Source of the DNA: Seminavis robusta
Taxonomy: Eukaryota; Bacillariophyta; Bacillariophyceae; Naviculales; Naviculaceae
Assembly: GCA_903772945.1 (NCBI GenBank)
Contig: CAICTM010000168.1
Location: forward strand, 38,058 to 102,057
Direction of reading: 5' to 3'
Length of the DNA: 64,000 bases
Below the pieces are notes generated by a model. The model did no database searches, was not told the DNA's origin, and saw nothing but the letters and a program-made list of their open reading frames with translations. Of this stretch, positions 1 through 9,400 are shown piece by piece. Every line of letters begins with the position of its first letter. Position 1 is the stretch's first letter. Both the position numbers and the translations under genes were made by a program.

Positions 1-117
1 TTTGCGTTTTCCACTGGACGACTTGTCTCCTCTGTTGCGGCCACCTCGAGAATTCTTCTTACTGAGAGCACCCGACTCTTGCAGTGATTGCTTCAACGCC
101 ACACGAAGCGAACTCAT
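1..117 (-). CDS. Partial hypothetical protein (N-terminus only)
   Basis: An open frame runs from an ATG at 117 (minus strand) off the left edge of the window, giving 39 residues. The visible part starts MSSLRVALKQSLQESG and then becomes rich in Lys, Arg, Ser and Gly (for example SKKNSRGGRNRGDKSSSGKRK up to the edge), so it begins with a short amphipathic stretch followed by a basic, probably disordered segment. No family can be named from so little. The start is chosen because it is the first ATG and no coding signal precedes it. The neighbouring gene SmD2 is divergent, 641 bp away. Confidence 0.5.
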   Translation of the reverse strand, partial: MSSLRVALKQSLQESGALSKKNSRGGRNRGDKSSSGKRK

Positions 118-758
118 GGTGTGGGCGTCAGTTGGAATGAAATGGAATGAAATGGAATGAAATGAAATAGTAGGGACTAGCTAGACAAAACTTCACTGAC
201 GGGATGCCAAACGTGCGGCTGCGCAAATGGTGGAGGAGGAGAAGGCAGATTGTTTGTTGGTTTTGTCCTCGTTCTTCTTGAGTCTTCTGTTGGTAAATAC
301 GAGTCGATTTAACAAGTCTCTGTGATGCTTTCGATGTGACGCTCTGGAATGGTTCCGCTCTGGATCGATAGTCTTCTTAACCTGCCTTGCAAGCTTTACC
401 AGGTAACTACGGTAGCTCGACTACAGTATCTACAGTCGTACCTCTCTGTTCGTCTTCTCGATTGAACGCTTCCCCGTCGCTGGCTTAGATGGTCCCTCAT
501 CCAACAACAAGTCAACCGACGTCTCGGAACTCGGAAATGATTGGGAGGACCTCTGGACCTCTTGAGGAAATACAATAATATTGCAGTTCAATCAAGTTGG
601 CCTTGCCAAGAAGACGTTTGAAAATGGTTAACAGAAAGAAAGTCAGACGCGCACCTCCTAACAAAATGTTTTAGCCATCTTGACTGGCTTCTATCGAAGG
701 TCGCTGCCTCCAACCCTCCATCCTTTCGAGATCATGCAACAACAATAAAGCGACGACC
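118..758. other. Intergenic, between divergent genes
   Basis: This stretch separates the left-edge gene from SmD2, which point away from each other, so it must hold both promoters. A short degenerate microsatellite of ggaatgaaat units lies at about 134-170. No TATA box or other clear element, RNA gene or coding exon was recognised. Confidence 0.5.
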
Positions 759-1340
759 ATGAGCGACCCCGCCACACAAGAGCCCACCGAAGACCTAACT
801 TCAGGTCCGTTCACAGTCCTCTACAAGGCCGTCAAGGGTAACCTGCAAGTCTTGGTCAATGTCAGAAATAATCACAAGCTCTTGGGGAGGGTGAAAGCCT
901 ACGACAGGCATATGAACCTGTGAGTACCGTACCTGTGTCAGCGCATGATTGAGTTGTTTCGTTGTGTTGTCCTGTTTGATGGAAACGTGGGGTGGAAGTT
1001 ACCTAGTGCCAGTCATACAAGGAAGCTGTCTCTGATTTGGATTCTTGAAAAAGAAGTCTTTGTTGCTGTTCTTTGTACTTTGGATCTGCTTTATTCGCTT
1101 CCCTTTGCTATTTTCACTCACCTGTGAATACCCCTCTTGTATCACTCAATGCTAAGGTTAATGGAAGACGTGAAAGAAACCTGGACAGAGACTTCCAAGG
1201 GTGGAAAAGGAAAAAAGAGGGGAACCGTGGTCAATAAAGATCGATATGTTAGCAAAATGTTCCTTCGTGGTGACTCCGTGATTTTGATTGTCAGCAATCC
1301 AGCCTCTTTGGTAAACACTGCTGCAGCAGAAGCATCATGA
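759..1340 (+). CDS. SNRPD2: Small nuclear ribonucleoprotein SmD2 (two exons)
   Basis: SmD2 is one of seven Sm proteins forming the ring around the Sm site of U1, U2, U4 and U5 snRNAs, and is needed for spliceosome assembly. Exon 1 is 759-919 and exon 2 is 1157-1340, with an intron of 237 bp (GTGAGT donor, CTAAG acceptor). The join gives a 114-residue protein, close to the human 118. Visible hallmarks are the Sm1 motif [20 protein letters not shown], the joined segment [12 protein letters not shown] (human CNMVLENVKEMW), the basic GGKGKKRG loop and the Sm2 motif [13 protein letters not shown]. The N-terminus is shorter and less charged than in animals. The C-terminus ends in an Ala-rich tail. 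Identification is secure; the exon phase (2+1) agrees with the reading frame. Confidence 0.95.
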
Positions 1341-1991
1341 TAAGATTTATTCTAAAGGAATGCCATCAAAATCAAAAAGTTTGCTTCCATGATTTTTTTT
1401 TCAGGGAAGACAAGGCACAAATTGACGGTTGGGCTTCCATGTATTGCAGGGCATTCATCCAAGGCCGTTTCACAAGCAACACGAGAACAACAGGCAACAG
1501 TTACATCCCCAAGACCTTGAATGGCCGGAGGTGCCACTATTGTGTACACGTATTTCCAATTTAAGCGTAAATCAAAGCAGTTGCCATCCTTGCAGTGCTC
1601 TCTGTTTTCTGTCTGATGTGTAGCATCCAGTGGGAACAAGGCGACAACTGCCAGCGACATGGGTAGCAACTCGGTCAACGATTTCACTCGACAGCCCGGT
1701 GGTGGGAAAACATAACCGAGGAATAAGCAGCCAGCTAGCTAGAGGAGTGGGGGGTAACTGTGGGAGGGGCGGAGGGCATCGGCTTTTCCTTTGTCAGCCT
1801 ACTAGTGTTGCTTATGGAAGTAGTGGGGAGAGCATCGGCTGTTCCTTGTCGACGACAACAAACATCCATTCCAATAAACAAAGCAGTTCATCTCCGACTA
1901 CTCTGCTTTGGTACCTATAGCTTTGTTTGTTTGCTGTACCTGTGCGTCTACTACCATGTCATTATAATGTTGACTATTGTGTTTGATTTGT
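1341..1991. other. Intergenic, between convergent SmD2 and RPS6
   Basis: The stretch lies between the 3' ends of two convergent genes and should carry both 3' UTRs. It contains short AT-rich runs and a few tagctag-type repeats near 1735. No coding exon, RNA gene or repeat array was recognised. Confidence 0.5.
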
Positions 1992-2819
1992 TTATTTTGC
2001 CGCTTGATCGGCAGCCATCTTGGCAGACTTGCGCGAGGATCGCCTCTTGGAGATGAGACTTCGACGAAGTTCTCTCTGTTCGGCCAATCGCTGGGCGACG
2101 ACCTTCTTGTAGGCAGCAGCGTCTTCCTTATTTCGGAGGATGGACTTCATCTTGTCGGCCTTGCGATGACGCTTGCGCTGCAACATGAGGGGAGTGACGA
2201 GACGCTGGATCTTGGGTGCCTTGCGACAACTGACACCCTTTTTGTTGGTGTACGCACGGGCAATGACATATTTACGAACATCATCATCCTTGGTCAAGTT
2301 GAAGAGCTTGCGAATGTTGTTGGCTCTCTTGGGACCCAAACGACGGGGGACGGTGTCGTCGGTCAATCCGGGAATTTCCTTTTCTCCCACTTGGGTGACG
2401 ACCAAGTTCAAGACGGCAATATCGTGTCCCACCACACAACCACGGACGGATTTGCGCTTGCGTTCTCCGGCACGACGAGGACGGTAGGCCTTGTGTCCCT
2501 TCTTACAGAGAACCTGTACTCGGGTGTTGGTCAAGATACCTTGACGCATGGGGAAACCCTGCTTGTCGTTTCCTCCCGAAATACGGAGAACGTATCCCTC
2601 GAATTCCTCTCCCAAGACATTACCGTCGATTTCTTGGGCCATACGGCGTTCATAGAGGTTCTGGAGACGCTTTTCATCATCGATATCGATGACTTTTTGC
2701 ATACCAGTGCTGGGACAAGCGATGTTGATCTGCACGGAACAAAACAAGAGAGGTCAGAGATGTTTCCAGAGCATTGCTACCCTCCAAATTCGTTTCCACG
2801 TCGTAGATCATACCTTCAT
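1992..2819 (-). CDS. RPS6: 40S ribosomal protein eS6 (two exons)
   Basis: eS6 is a 40S subunit protein and, in many eukaryotes, the phosphorylated target of S6 kinase downstream of TORC1. Exon 1 is only 2814-2819 (ATG AAG). An 84-bp intron (2730-2813, GTATGA donor, GTGCAG acceptor) follows, then exon 2 at 1992-2729. The join gives [14 protein letters not shown], matching the universal MKLNISFPATGCQK start, and a 247-residue protein (human 249). Strong landmarks are [49 protein letters not shown] and [18 protein letters not shown]. The C-terminal helix retains [14 protein letters not shown], with RRxS-type serines placed like the phosphorylated serines of animal S6. Reading exon 2 from the ATG at 2747 instead would give a non-conserved N-terminus, so the micro-exon model is preferred. 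Confidence 0.95.
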
Positions 2820-3200
2820 GGTTTCGAGTGCTTCTGGGCTGATCGACTAACTAAGTAACTAACTATCTAACCAACGCAACAGCCAGTAAAGGGACGAAGT
2901 GTTGCTCTTGTTGATGCTGATCGATGAGAGTTGAGGTTGGTTGATGAAGGGCCGACGATGGTGGGCTCAGTGTGGTGGCGGCGAACCAGATTTGGGGAAA
3001 CGTAGTAAGCGGTAAATGCTTGAAAGCTCTAACCCTTTCAAAGCAGATAAGAAACATTAGCTCTAACCCTTATTTTGAGAATCGAATCCACGACTGGATC
3101 TTCTCGACACTGCTCATCTCTGTCTGCTCGCAGAAGCAGCTCATTTCTGCGGCAACAAGGGCAACGTTGCGGCTGGCTGTGTCCTTTGATCAAGTAGACC
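2820..3200. promoter_or_regulatory. Shared upstream region of RPS6 and the WD40 gene
   Basis: RPS6 reads leftward and the beta'-COP-like gene reads rightward from this 381-bp interval, so it must act as a two-way promoter and hold both 5' UTRs. A near-repeat occurs at about 3025-3070 (agctctaaccctt twice, 28 bp apart). No canonical TATA box is evident. The assignment is from gene orientation only. Confidence 0.4.
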
Positions 3201-4514
3201 ATGGCATCAGTGTATGAGGAAGACAACGATGACGGCGATGTGGAGGCTCAGCGTCTGGTACCTATTGCTATTGCTCCATTGAATTTGGCGAGCAACCACG
3301 TAGCGGAACCTAATGGTACTGGTGTTAGATCACTACTTTGCTCGCGACAAACTTATTTCCGTTTGATCTTTCTGCTTCCTTTTCTTCTCTGGCCGACCCA
3401 GTCTACTTTGTTCATTGGAGTCTGTGCTCTCCTCGCCGTGTCTTTTGTCACACTCCAACTGATCCACAATTATTTTCGATACCACCGTGCCGCACAGAGA
3501 AATTCGGAAACACGTGTCAAGTCCATCGCCTTTCACAGTGAAAAGCCCTGGATTCTCCTATCCTTCTATTCCGGGCACGTCGATTTGTGGAAACGAGACG
3601 AAAATGTCACGAAACGGTTCCTGATCAGTGACTCTCCCGTCCGAGATTGCAAATGGATGAATAATAACTCCACCAACAAAGATGATGATGACGACTGGAT
3701 TGTCACTGCATCGGACGATGGCTGGATTCGTGTGGTCACGCCCACGGGTCAAAAGATTATGGACTTTCCAAATGCGCATGACGACTACATTCGGTACTTG
3801 GCTGTGCATCCCACACAACCCTTGATTCTGTCGGCTGCAGATGATCTGACCGTCAAACTGTGGGATATGGAGTACAATGGCACCTGCAGCAAAACATTCC
3901 AAGGGCACAATCATTACGTCATGATGGTAAAATTTCACCCAGAGGATCCCAACATATTTGCCACTGCTTCCCTGGATCGATTCATCAAGTTTTGGGACAT
4001 TCGACAAGAGTCCAGCGCCTTGTTTGAACTCGAAGGTCATGACGCGGGAGTCAACACCATTGACTTTTGCAACGACAACCCCACTATTATGGCATCTGGG
4101 GCCGACGACTATCGGGTCCATATCTGGCATCATCCTACACGACAATTATTGCACAAGCTAGAAGGACATTCCGATAATGTCTCGGCTGTTCTATTTCATC
4201 CTTCACTGCCCATTCTCGTGTCCACATCCGAGGATGGCACTGTGAGGTGTTGGTCTGTGATGGATCCCCAAGACGAGTACAAGGCATTGCCACCACTCTG
4301 GAAGGACAACAGCAAGGGGTTTGGATGGACTTTGGCTGGAAAAGGCAATCAACTGGCAGTAGGTTTTGACCAAGGAAGCATCCTATTGGAATTGGAAGAA
4401 GATCCAACAGAGGAGGGCCTGATTGTCAAAATGACCAACGAATACAACGGATCGAACATGATCCTTGAGCAAGAACGAGTTCCTACAGAAACGTTTTCGC
4501 ATCCTTCAGCCTAA
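3201..4514 (+). CDS. Membrane-anchored beta'-COP-like WD40 propeller protein
   Basis: The 437-residue product has an acidic N-terminus (1-20), a hydrophobic region at about 52-92 that can form one or two membrane segments (FRLIFLLPFLLW; STLFIGVCALLAVSF), then one WD40 propeller (about 104-400). The propeller closely follows the first propeller of coatomer beta' (COPB2): RVKSIAFHSEKPWIL, HDDYIRYLAVHPTQPLIL, SADDLTVKLWDME, FQGHNHYVMMVKFHPED, ASLDRFIKFWD, LEGHDAGVNTIDF, GADDYRVHIW, LEGHSDNVSAVLFHP, SEDGTVRCW and AVGFDQGSILLELEED. True beta'-COP is about 900 residues, with a second propeller and an alpha-solenoid; both are absent, and the hydrophobic block replaces its short N-terminus. In beta'-COP this face reads dilysine sorting signals. 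A tethered version could bind such tails or compete with coatomer; that role is inferred. The start is the first ATG, in good context (gaccATGgc). Confidence 0.85.
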   Translation: MASVYEEDNDDGDVEAQRLVPIAIAPLNLASNHVAEPNGTGVRSLLCSRQTYFRLIFLLPFLLWPTQSTLFIGVCALLAVSFVTLQLIHNYFRYHRAAQRNSETRVKSIAFHSEKPWILLSFYSGHVDLWKRDENVTKRFLISDSPVRDCKWMNNNSTNKDDDDDWIVTASDDGWIRVVTPTGQKIMDFPNAHDDYIRYLAVHPTQPLILSAADDLTVKLWDMEYNGTCSKTFQGHNHYVMMVKFHPEDPNIFATASLDRFIKFWDIRQESSALFELEGHDAGVNTIDFCNDNPTIMASGADDYRVHIWHHPTRQLLHKLEGHSDNVSAVLFHPSLPILVSTSEDGTVRCWSVMDPQDEYKALPPLWKDNSKGFGWTLAGKGNQLAVGFDQGSILLELEEDPTEEGLIVKMTNEYNGSNMILEQERVPTETFSHPSA

Positions 4515-5021
4515 TCAGCAATAACTCTTACTGTATGTTAGTGTTCTCTTTTGAGACTGTTGTTCCTCGCAAGAGTTTTGAAAGGCCGTATCTCAATAAG
4601 GGAATTTGGGGGCAATCAGACCCGAGGTCGTGGTGTTGCTCCGTGGTTGGGGACAAGGGGGTAGACTCGTTGAGGTCGGCATCGAGAAGGTCTAAAATAT
4701 CTTTTTCTTGCTATTTTTTCCAATATTTTTGCTGCGCATCACATCGCCATCACACCACTTCGATCCCCCACCCGCCACCAGCTCCACCACCCATTATTTT
4801 CTTATTCATTAACCTCCACTCTGTTCGCTACTACGCTTCTACCTTAACCACAATAGCATTGAATGATCAGACTCGGAAGAAGAAGCCTGATCAGCTCCCC
4901 CATCTTGTTGCTCACTCCTCCTCTGAGGCCCATCCCACTCTTTCAATCCTGGATCTTTTGTTCCTCGAGTAGTACTGGTACTGCTGCCGCCTTTTCCTCG
5001 ATCAGCACACCACCCACCATA
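4515..5021. other. Intergenic and probable 5' UTR of the translin-TRAX gene
   Basis: The right half (about 4690-4860) is pyrimidine-rich, as expected for a leader. An in-frame upstream ATG at 4863 would add 53 residues (MIRLGRRSLISSPILLL...), a hydrophobic/basic stretch that could be an organelle presequence or simply translated leader. No other element was recognised. Confidence 0.4.
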
Positions 5022-6443
5022 ATGCCCGCCAGACCGTACTCGTTCTTGCCTGAAGGAAGCACGGGTCTGCTAGATCTTTCCAAGCTTGGAACTGACATTA
5101 GTGACGCCGAAGACAAGCGACAAGCGGGCTTTGATGCAGGTCGCAATATCAAGGCGGCTCTAGTGGCAGCCAAGGCAACCCTCGAAAGTGGCAAAGACGA
5201 AACGGATGACAGTTTGGAGAAACTAATCATTGAGACAGTGGGTGCCAAAGCCGATCGAAGTCCCCGCGAAGCCAATCTGCATTACCAAGTAGAAGATTTT
5301 GTCAGACATCAAGCGTTTTTGCAGTTTTTAAAGGATGCTACCCTATTGCCTCCATCGGCGACTCCCTATGCGACAGACGAAGAGTACTTGGCAGGTGCCT
5401 GCATGGGTCTAGCGCAGGATTTGGCCAAGTACGGAATTGGACGGGCCACCATCAGAGATGCCGAGTCGGTAAACTGTGCCAAAGTACTGGTCGGAGAAAT
5501 ACTGGGGTATCTACTGCAATTTGACTTTCGCAATGGACCTCTTCGGCGCAAATATGACGGCACCAAGTATGCGTTGAAGACTCTGGAAACACTGCTCTAT
5601 GAACTAGCCGTCACCGGGACATCTGTCAGTAACGCCAAAGAGGGCGGCGAAAAACCTGCCAAATTGCAAAAGACTGAAAACGAAGAACCATCCAAACTGC
5701 TGGCTCACGACGAGCTCAAAGAGCTACGAGAGCGCATGGAACATCGTGATGCACTACGAGAAACTCTCATCAAACGATGCCGAGATGGACAAAAGGCGGC
5801 CAAACAGGCAATATTCGCACTCCATCGTGGCGATCCCAAGAAGGCCAAAACGCTCATAGATCAATGCGAAGAATGCGTCAAAAATGATCTGCTTCCTATT
5901 GTACACGAAGAACCACCACTCAAATATGGAAGCTTTTCCAACATGTTGGAAGAGTATTGTGAAGCAAAGCTATTCTATGCATGGTTGTTTGGAGATACCA
6001 CCAAAGTGCCCGACGATGTCAACAATAAGCCTTCCACAACGCTATTGAAGAAGGAAGAATTGCTGGAAACCTTGCTCGGCAAGACAGACGACAATACGGA
6101 ACCAGATTATGAAATTGGGATTTACCTGGGTGGCATTTGTGATCTTACGGGAGAAATTGGCCGTTTCGCCGTGCAACAAGCCACCCTGCGAGATGAAGAG
6201 TGTGTCAAACTATCGCTGCAAACCAATAAATCCATCCTCAGTGCTCTGCAAATGATGGGACGGTCACCCCGAGACATTGGCAAGAAAATGGGAGCGTTGG
6301 AAAAGAGCGTCGAGAAAATTGAAAGGATATTGTACGAAATGAGCTTATCCGAGGCGGCGGGTGGACGGAATGTTCAAACGTCGACGGCAACCATGGATGT
6401 CGAACCAGAAGGCAAGGCTATGGATAGTAGTAGCCGTCATTAA
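5022..6443 (+). CDS. TSN-TSNAX: Translin-TRAX fusion protein (candidate one-chain C3PO)
   Basis: Translin and TRAX normally are separate proteins that co-assemble into C3PO, an endoribonuclease that removes siRNA passenger strands and trims tRNA 5' leaders in the organisms studied. Here both folds sit in one 473-residue chain without an intron. The first half (about 7-200) looks like translin: HYQVEDFVRHQAFLQFL, EEYLAGACMGLAQDLAKYGI and the signature LRRKYDGTKYALKTLETLLYEL (human LRKRYDGLKYDVKKVEEVVYDL). After a Lys/Glu linker, the second half (about 232-442) looks like TRAX: MLEEYCEAKLFYAWLF and YLGGICDLTGEIGRFAV. These keep the acidic residues that form the TRAX catalytic site (EYxEA and DLTGE; here E311, E314, D374, E378), while the translin half lacks the DxxxE pair. 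The ATG at 5022 (ccataATGcc) is preferred because C3PO is cytosolic or nuclear; an ATG at 4863 is in frame. Confidence 0.85.
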   Translation: MPARPYSFLPEGSTGLLDLSKLGTDISDAEDKRQAGFDAGRNIKAALVAAKATLESGKDETDDSLEKLIIETVGAKADRSPREANLHYQVEDFVRHQAFLQFLKDATLLPPSATPYATDEEYLAGACMGLAQDLAKYGIGRATIRDAESVNCAKVLVGEILGYLLQFDFRNGPLRRKYDGTKYALKTLETLLYELAVTGTSVSNAKEGGEKPAKLQKTENEEPSKLLAHDELKELRERMEHRDALRETLIKRCRDGQKAAKQAIFALHRGDPKKAKTLIDQCEECVKNDLLPIVHEEPPLKYGSFSNMLEEYCEAKLFYAWLFGDTTKVPDDVNNKPSTTLLKKEELLETLLGKTDDNTEPDYEIGIYLGGICDLTGEIGRFAVQQATLRDEECVKLSLQTNKSILSALQMMGRSPRDIGKKMGALEKSVEKIERILYEMSLSEAAGGRNVQTSTATMDVEPEGKAMDSSSRH

Positions 6444-6478
6444 TCAATTAACGCGTATGTTGAATTGTTCTTTTGGAG

Positions 6479-9400
6479 CTATCTTGACCATCTTTTACCT
6501 TTGGGCGTGTAGATACTCACGTACGTATCGGTTGCACCTGCCGCCAAGATCGGTTTGTAAGGATGCCACTCAAGGCAACTGACTGGCCCAATCCGATGGT
6601 TCGACATCTCTTCGTGATAGCGAATCACCCTCACTGTATCACCATCCAAGGTCAGGATCTTGATGAATTGTGCGTGTGAACCTGTCGCAACCACAGGGAT
6701 CTTCTTGTGTACAGCCAATGCCGTCATTGTGCTTCGCTGCACCTCCAATGTCAACTGGCTCGTTGACATTCTCAGATCCCACACTTTAATGTCACCAGCG
6801 ATACCGCCCGTCACAATTTGACCACCATAACCACCGTATCCAGTAAATGTCGTGTTGACAATCCAACTGTTGTGTTCTTCGTACTTGGTGGGGCGGCGCC
6901 GTTTGGTCCACGATTTTGCCCCACTCTGTGCCTCGGCGACTGCAGCATTACAACGAATGTCGAATACTTTCATGGTACCATCGGAGTATCCACCCACCAA
7001 AACGCTTGGTCCAATTCCTGGTGATCCCTTTGGTTCGTCCTTTCCGAGAGTTTCGTAGTCCCAAGCGCTCGTTAGGGTGGTCAGGCAAGCCTTTGTGTCT
7101 GTCTCCAGCACATTTCGGCACTTCTCGGCCTCAATATCCCAACACTTCAAATACTTGCTGTCGCCCCCGGCAATGAGTGTGCCGCTGTACTGCTGCCATT
7201 CGCAGACCAATCCGCTTCTTCCGCGAGATCCAGCAACAACATCTGAAGCTGCAAAGAAGCTTGACACAAGACGAGGAGGGTCGAGACTTGCTTCTCCATT
7301 GTTCTCAACTAGACCATCCCAGATTCGAGCGGAACCGTCGTCGCAACCAATGAGAAAAAGACTAGTCGATGCTCCATTGATCCAAGTTGCGGTTGTCATC
7401 CTCGTCCCTTTGGGGTTGCCATTCATAAAAGAAACTGATCGTTGTCCTTCCTCGACGTCCCAAACAGTGACGCCATCTTCGGCTCCGCAAGCCACGATGA
7501 TATCTTCGAAGGGATGGAACTTGAGCATTGTAGTCATTTTGACGCCAGTATTGCGTAGTAGCTTTCTCTCTCTCAACTCTAGCTCGCGTTTCAGCGCGTA
7601 GCTTGCGACGTCATCTTCAGCGTTTTCAGTGGGCGGAGTCATAATATCCTCAATGCTTTGCTTCGTAGGTTTCGGTGCCTTCGGCGTTAGGTCCTTGAAA
7701 TGAGTTTCAAGCTCTTGAACGCTCTCTAGTGATAGGAAGTTGCGACGCCCTTGATAAGCCCTGGTTGCACCTTCCGGGCTCAAAGGGTCCAACTCGGCAT
7801 CCTGGTCTCGCTCGGTCTGGGAGTCAATGGTTTCATTAAAGATGCTCTTTTTCCAATCGTAGAATTTGGATTTGGGAAGGCTGTAATCCAGAGTCGACTT
7901 GGCGGACTCGCCACGATCTCCTCCTTGTGGGTGGTTCTTGCCACCAGAGAGATCCAAGGCGGAGCCGGCAACGATGCCACTAACAGGCGTAGCCAAGTCT
8001 GAAGCGACGCGTCTAAGGACAGCAGGGTTTTGTCGACTTGGGTTAAGTCGATGCGGGGGACCGTCGCTACGCGGAGGATTGGCTTCATCCTGGCGCTCCG
8101 AATCAAAATGTGCTGGACTCAAGCCCTCTTCCTCTATGCCGGCCAGTTCTTTCTTTCTCGGAGTCTCGTCGTCAGCATGAAGGTCCGCTCGCCGTCTCAT
8201 GAGGGTTTCATGAACAAACATCACAACGTCGTTTGCTGCACTCGATACCTCTGGGTGCGGATCGTGGTGTTGCAACTTGCGGAGTGTCTTCCATATCTCA
8301 AGAAATCTTTCGATGCTTTCACCGTCTACCTCTTCGAGCTCAATGTCATAGCGGCTCGGAGGACGGCTGTTCTTGGCGTCGTCGGCGCCATCAGTATCGG
8401 CGGGAGTTTTATTATCGACTCCTTCCGGCTCATCCTGCCGACCTATAGACTGATCATTGGCAACTCTAAGGAAGGCATCAAGATATTTCCCAACGGCGGC
8501 AGCAATAGACATGATAACCTCGCATCGAACTGTGGCACTTCCATCGTCGGCCCCATTCGCAACGCCTTCCAAAATCTCCAAATCGAAATCAAGTCGGGGC
8601 TGATCATTGTAGACAGTTGGCTGTCGTGGCGGTGTTTGTTCGTGGTACAGATCTGGAGGCATCAGCGGCCCCGTGTGTCTGCTTGGACTTCCAAACATTG
8701 AGTTGTCTAGGCTCACAGGCCTTCCAACGCTCCCAACCATAAATCCAGGGCCCGGTCCTCCCAAGCTGGGTCCTCCTACCGGCATGGTGGGCCCACCAAG
8801 GTTGGGCCCACCCAGGTTTGGTCCGCCCAAGCTGGGACCTCCAAGGTTGACACCTCCCAAGTTGGGCTGCATAGGGATCATGTACGGTTGTGATTGTGGC
8901 ATCAAGTGAAGCGGCTGATTGAGCATGGTGTGTTGGCCTCCCGGCATCAAACCTGGCTGCATGGGAGGCATCGGCTGTACGCCTGTCATCGGGCCTCCTG
9001 GCATCGGCTGTTGCAACAGCATTGGATGCTGGTGTGGATGTTGGGGTTGGTGTTGATGCTGGGGGTGCCAATGAAGGTTTGACATCCCTGGGGCATTGGC
9101 AAAGGAGGGTTGAAGACCGACGGGAATGGGAGCACCAGGGGGGATGACCATGCCTGGAGGCATCCGCGGTGGAACCAAAGGGTGCGACGACGGCCCCGTT
9201 TGAAACTGAGGCGCTTGCCCAAGCGGCCCTGCCAAACTTGGCAAATCCGGCGAGGCAGGTGGATTCATCTTGGGCGGTGATTCCAATAGGCACCCAAGGG
9301 CGTAGCACGCAGCCGCGCGTACATCTGCATTGCAATCCTTCATTCGGCTCACAAGGCGTTGCTGAATTCCGTTTCCGAAGGCTTCATTCTGGCACGCTTG

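Noticed and set aside
1977-2858. 293-codon plus-strand frame
   Set aside because: It is exactly antisense to RPS6, whose protein identity is certain.
8030-8701. 223-codon plus-strand frame
   Set aside because: Antisense to Raptor.
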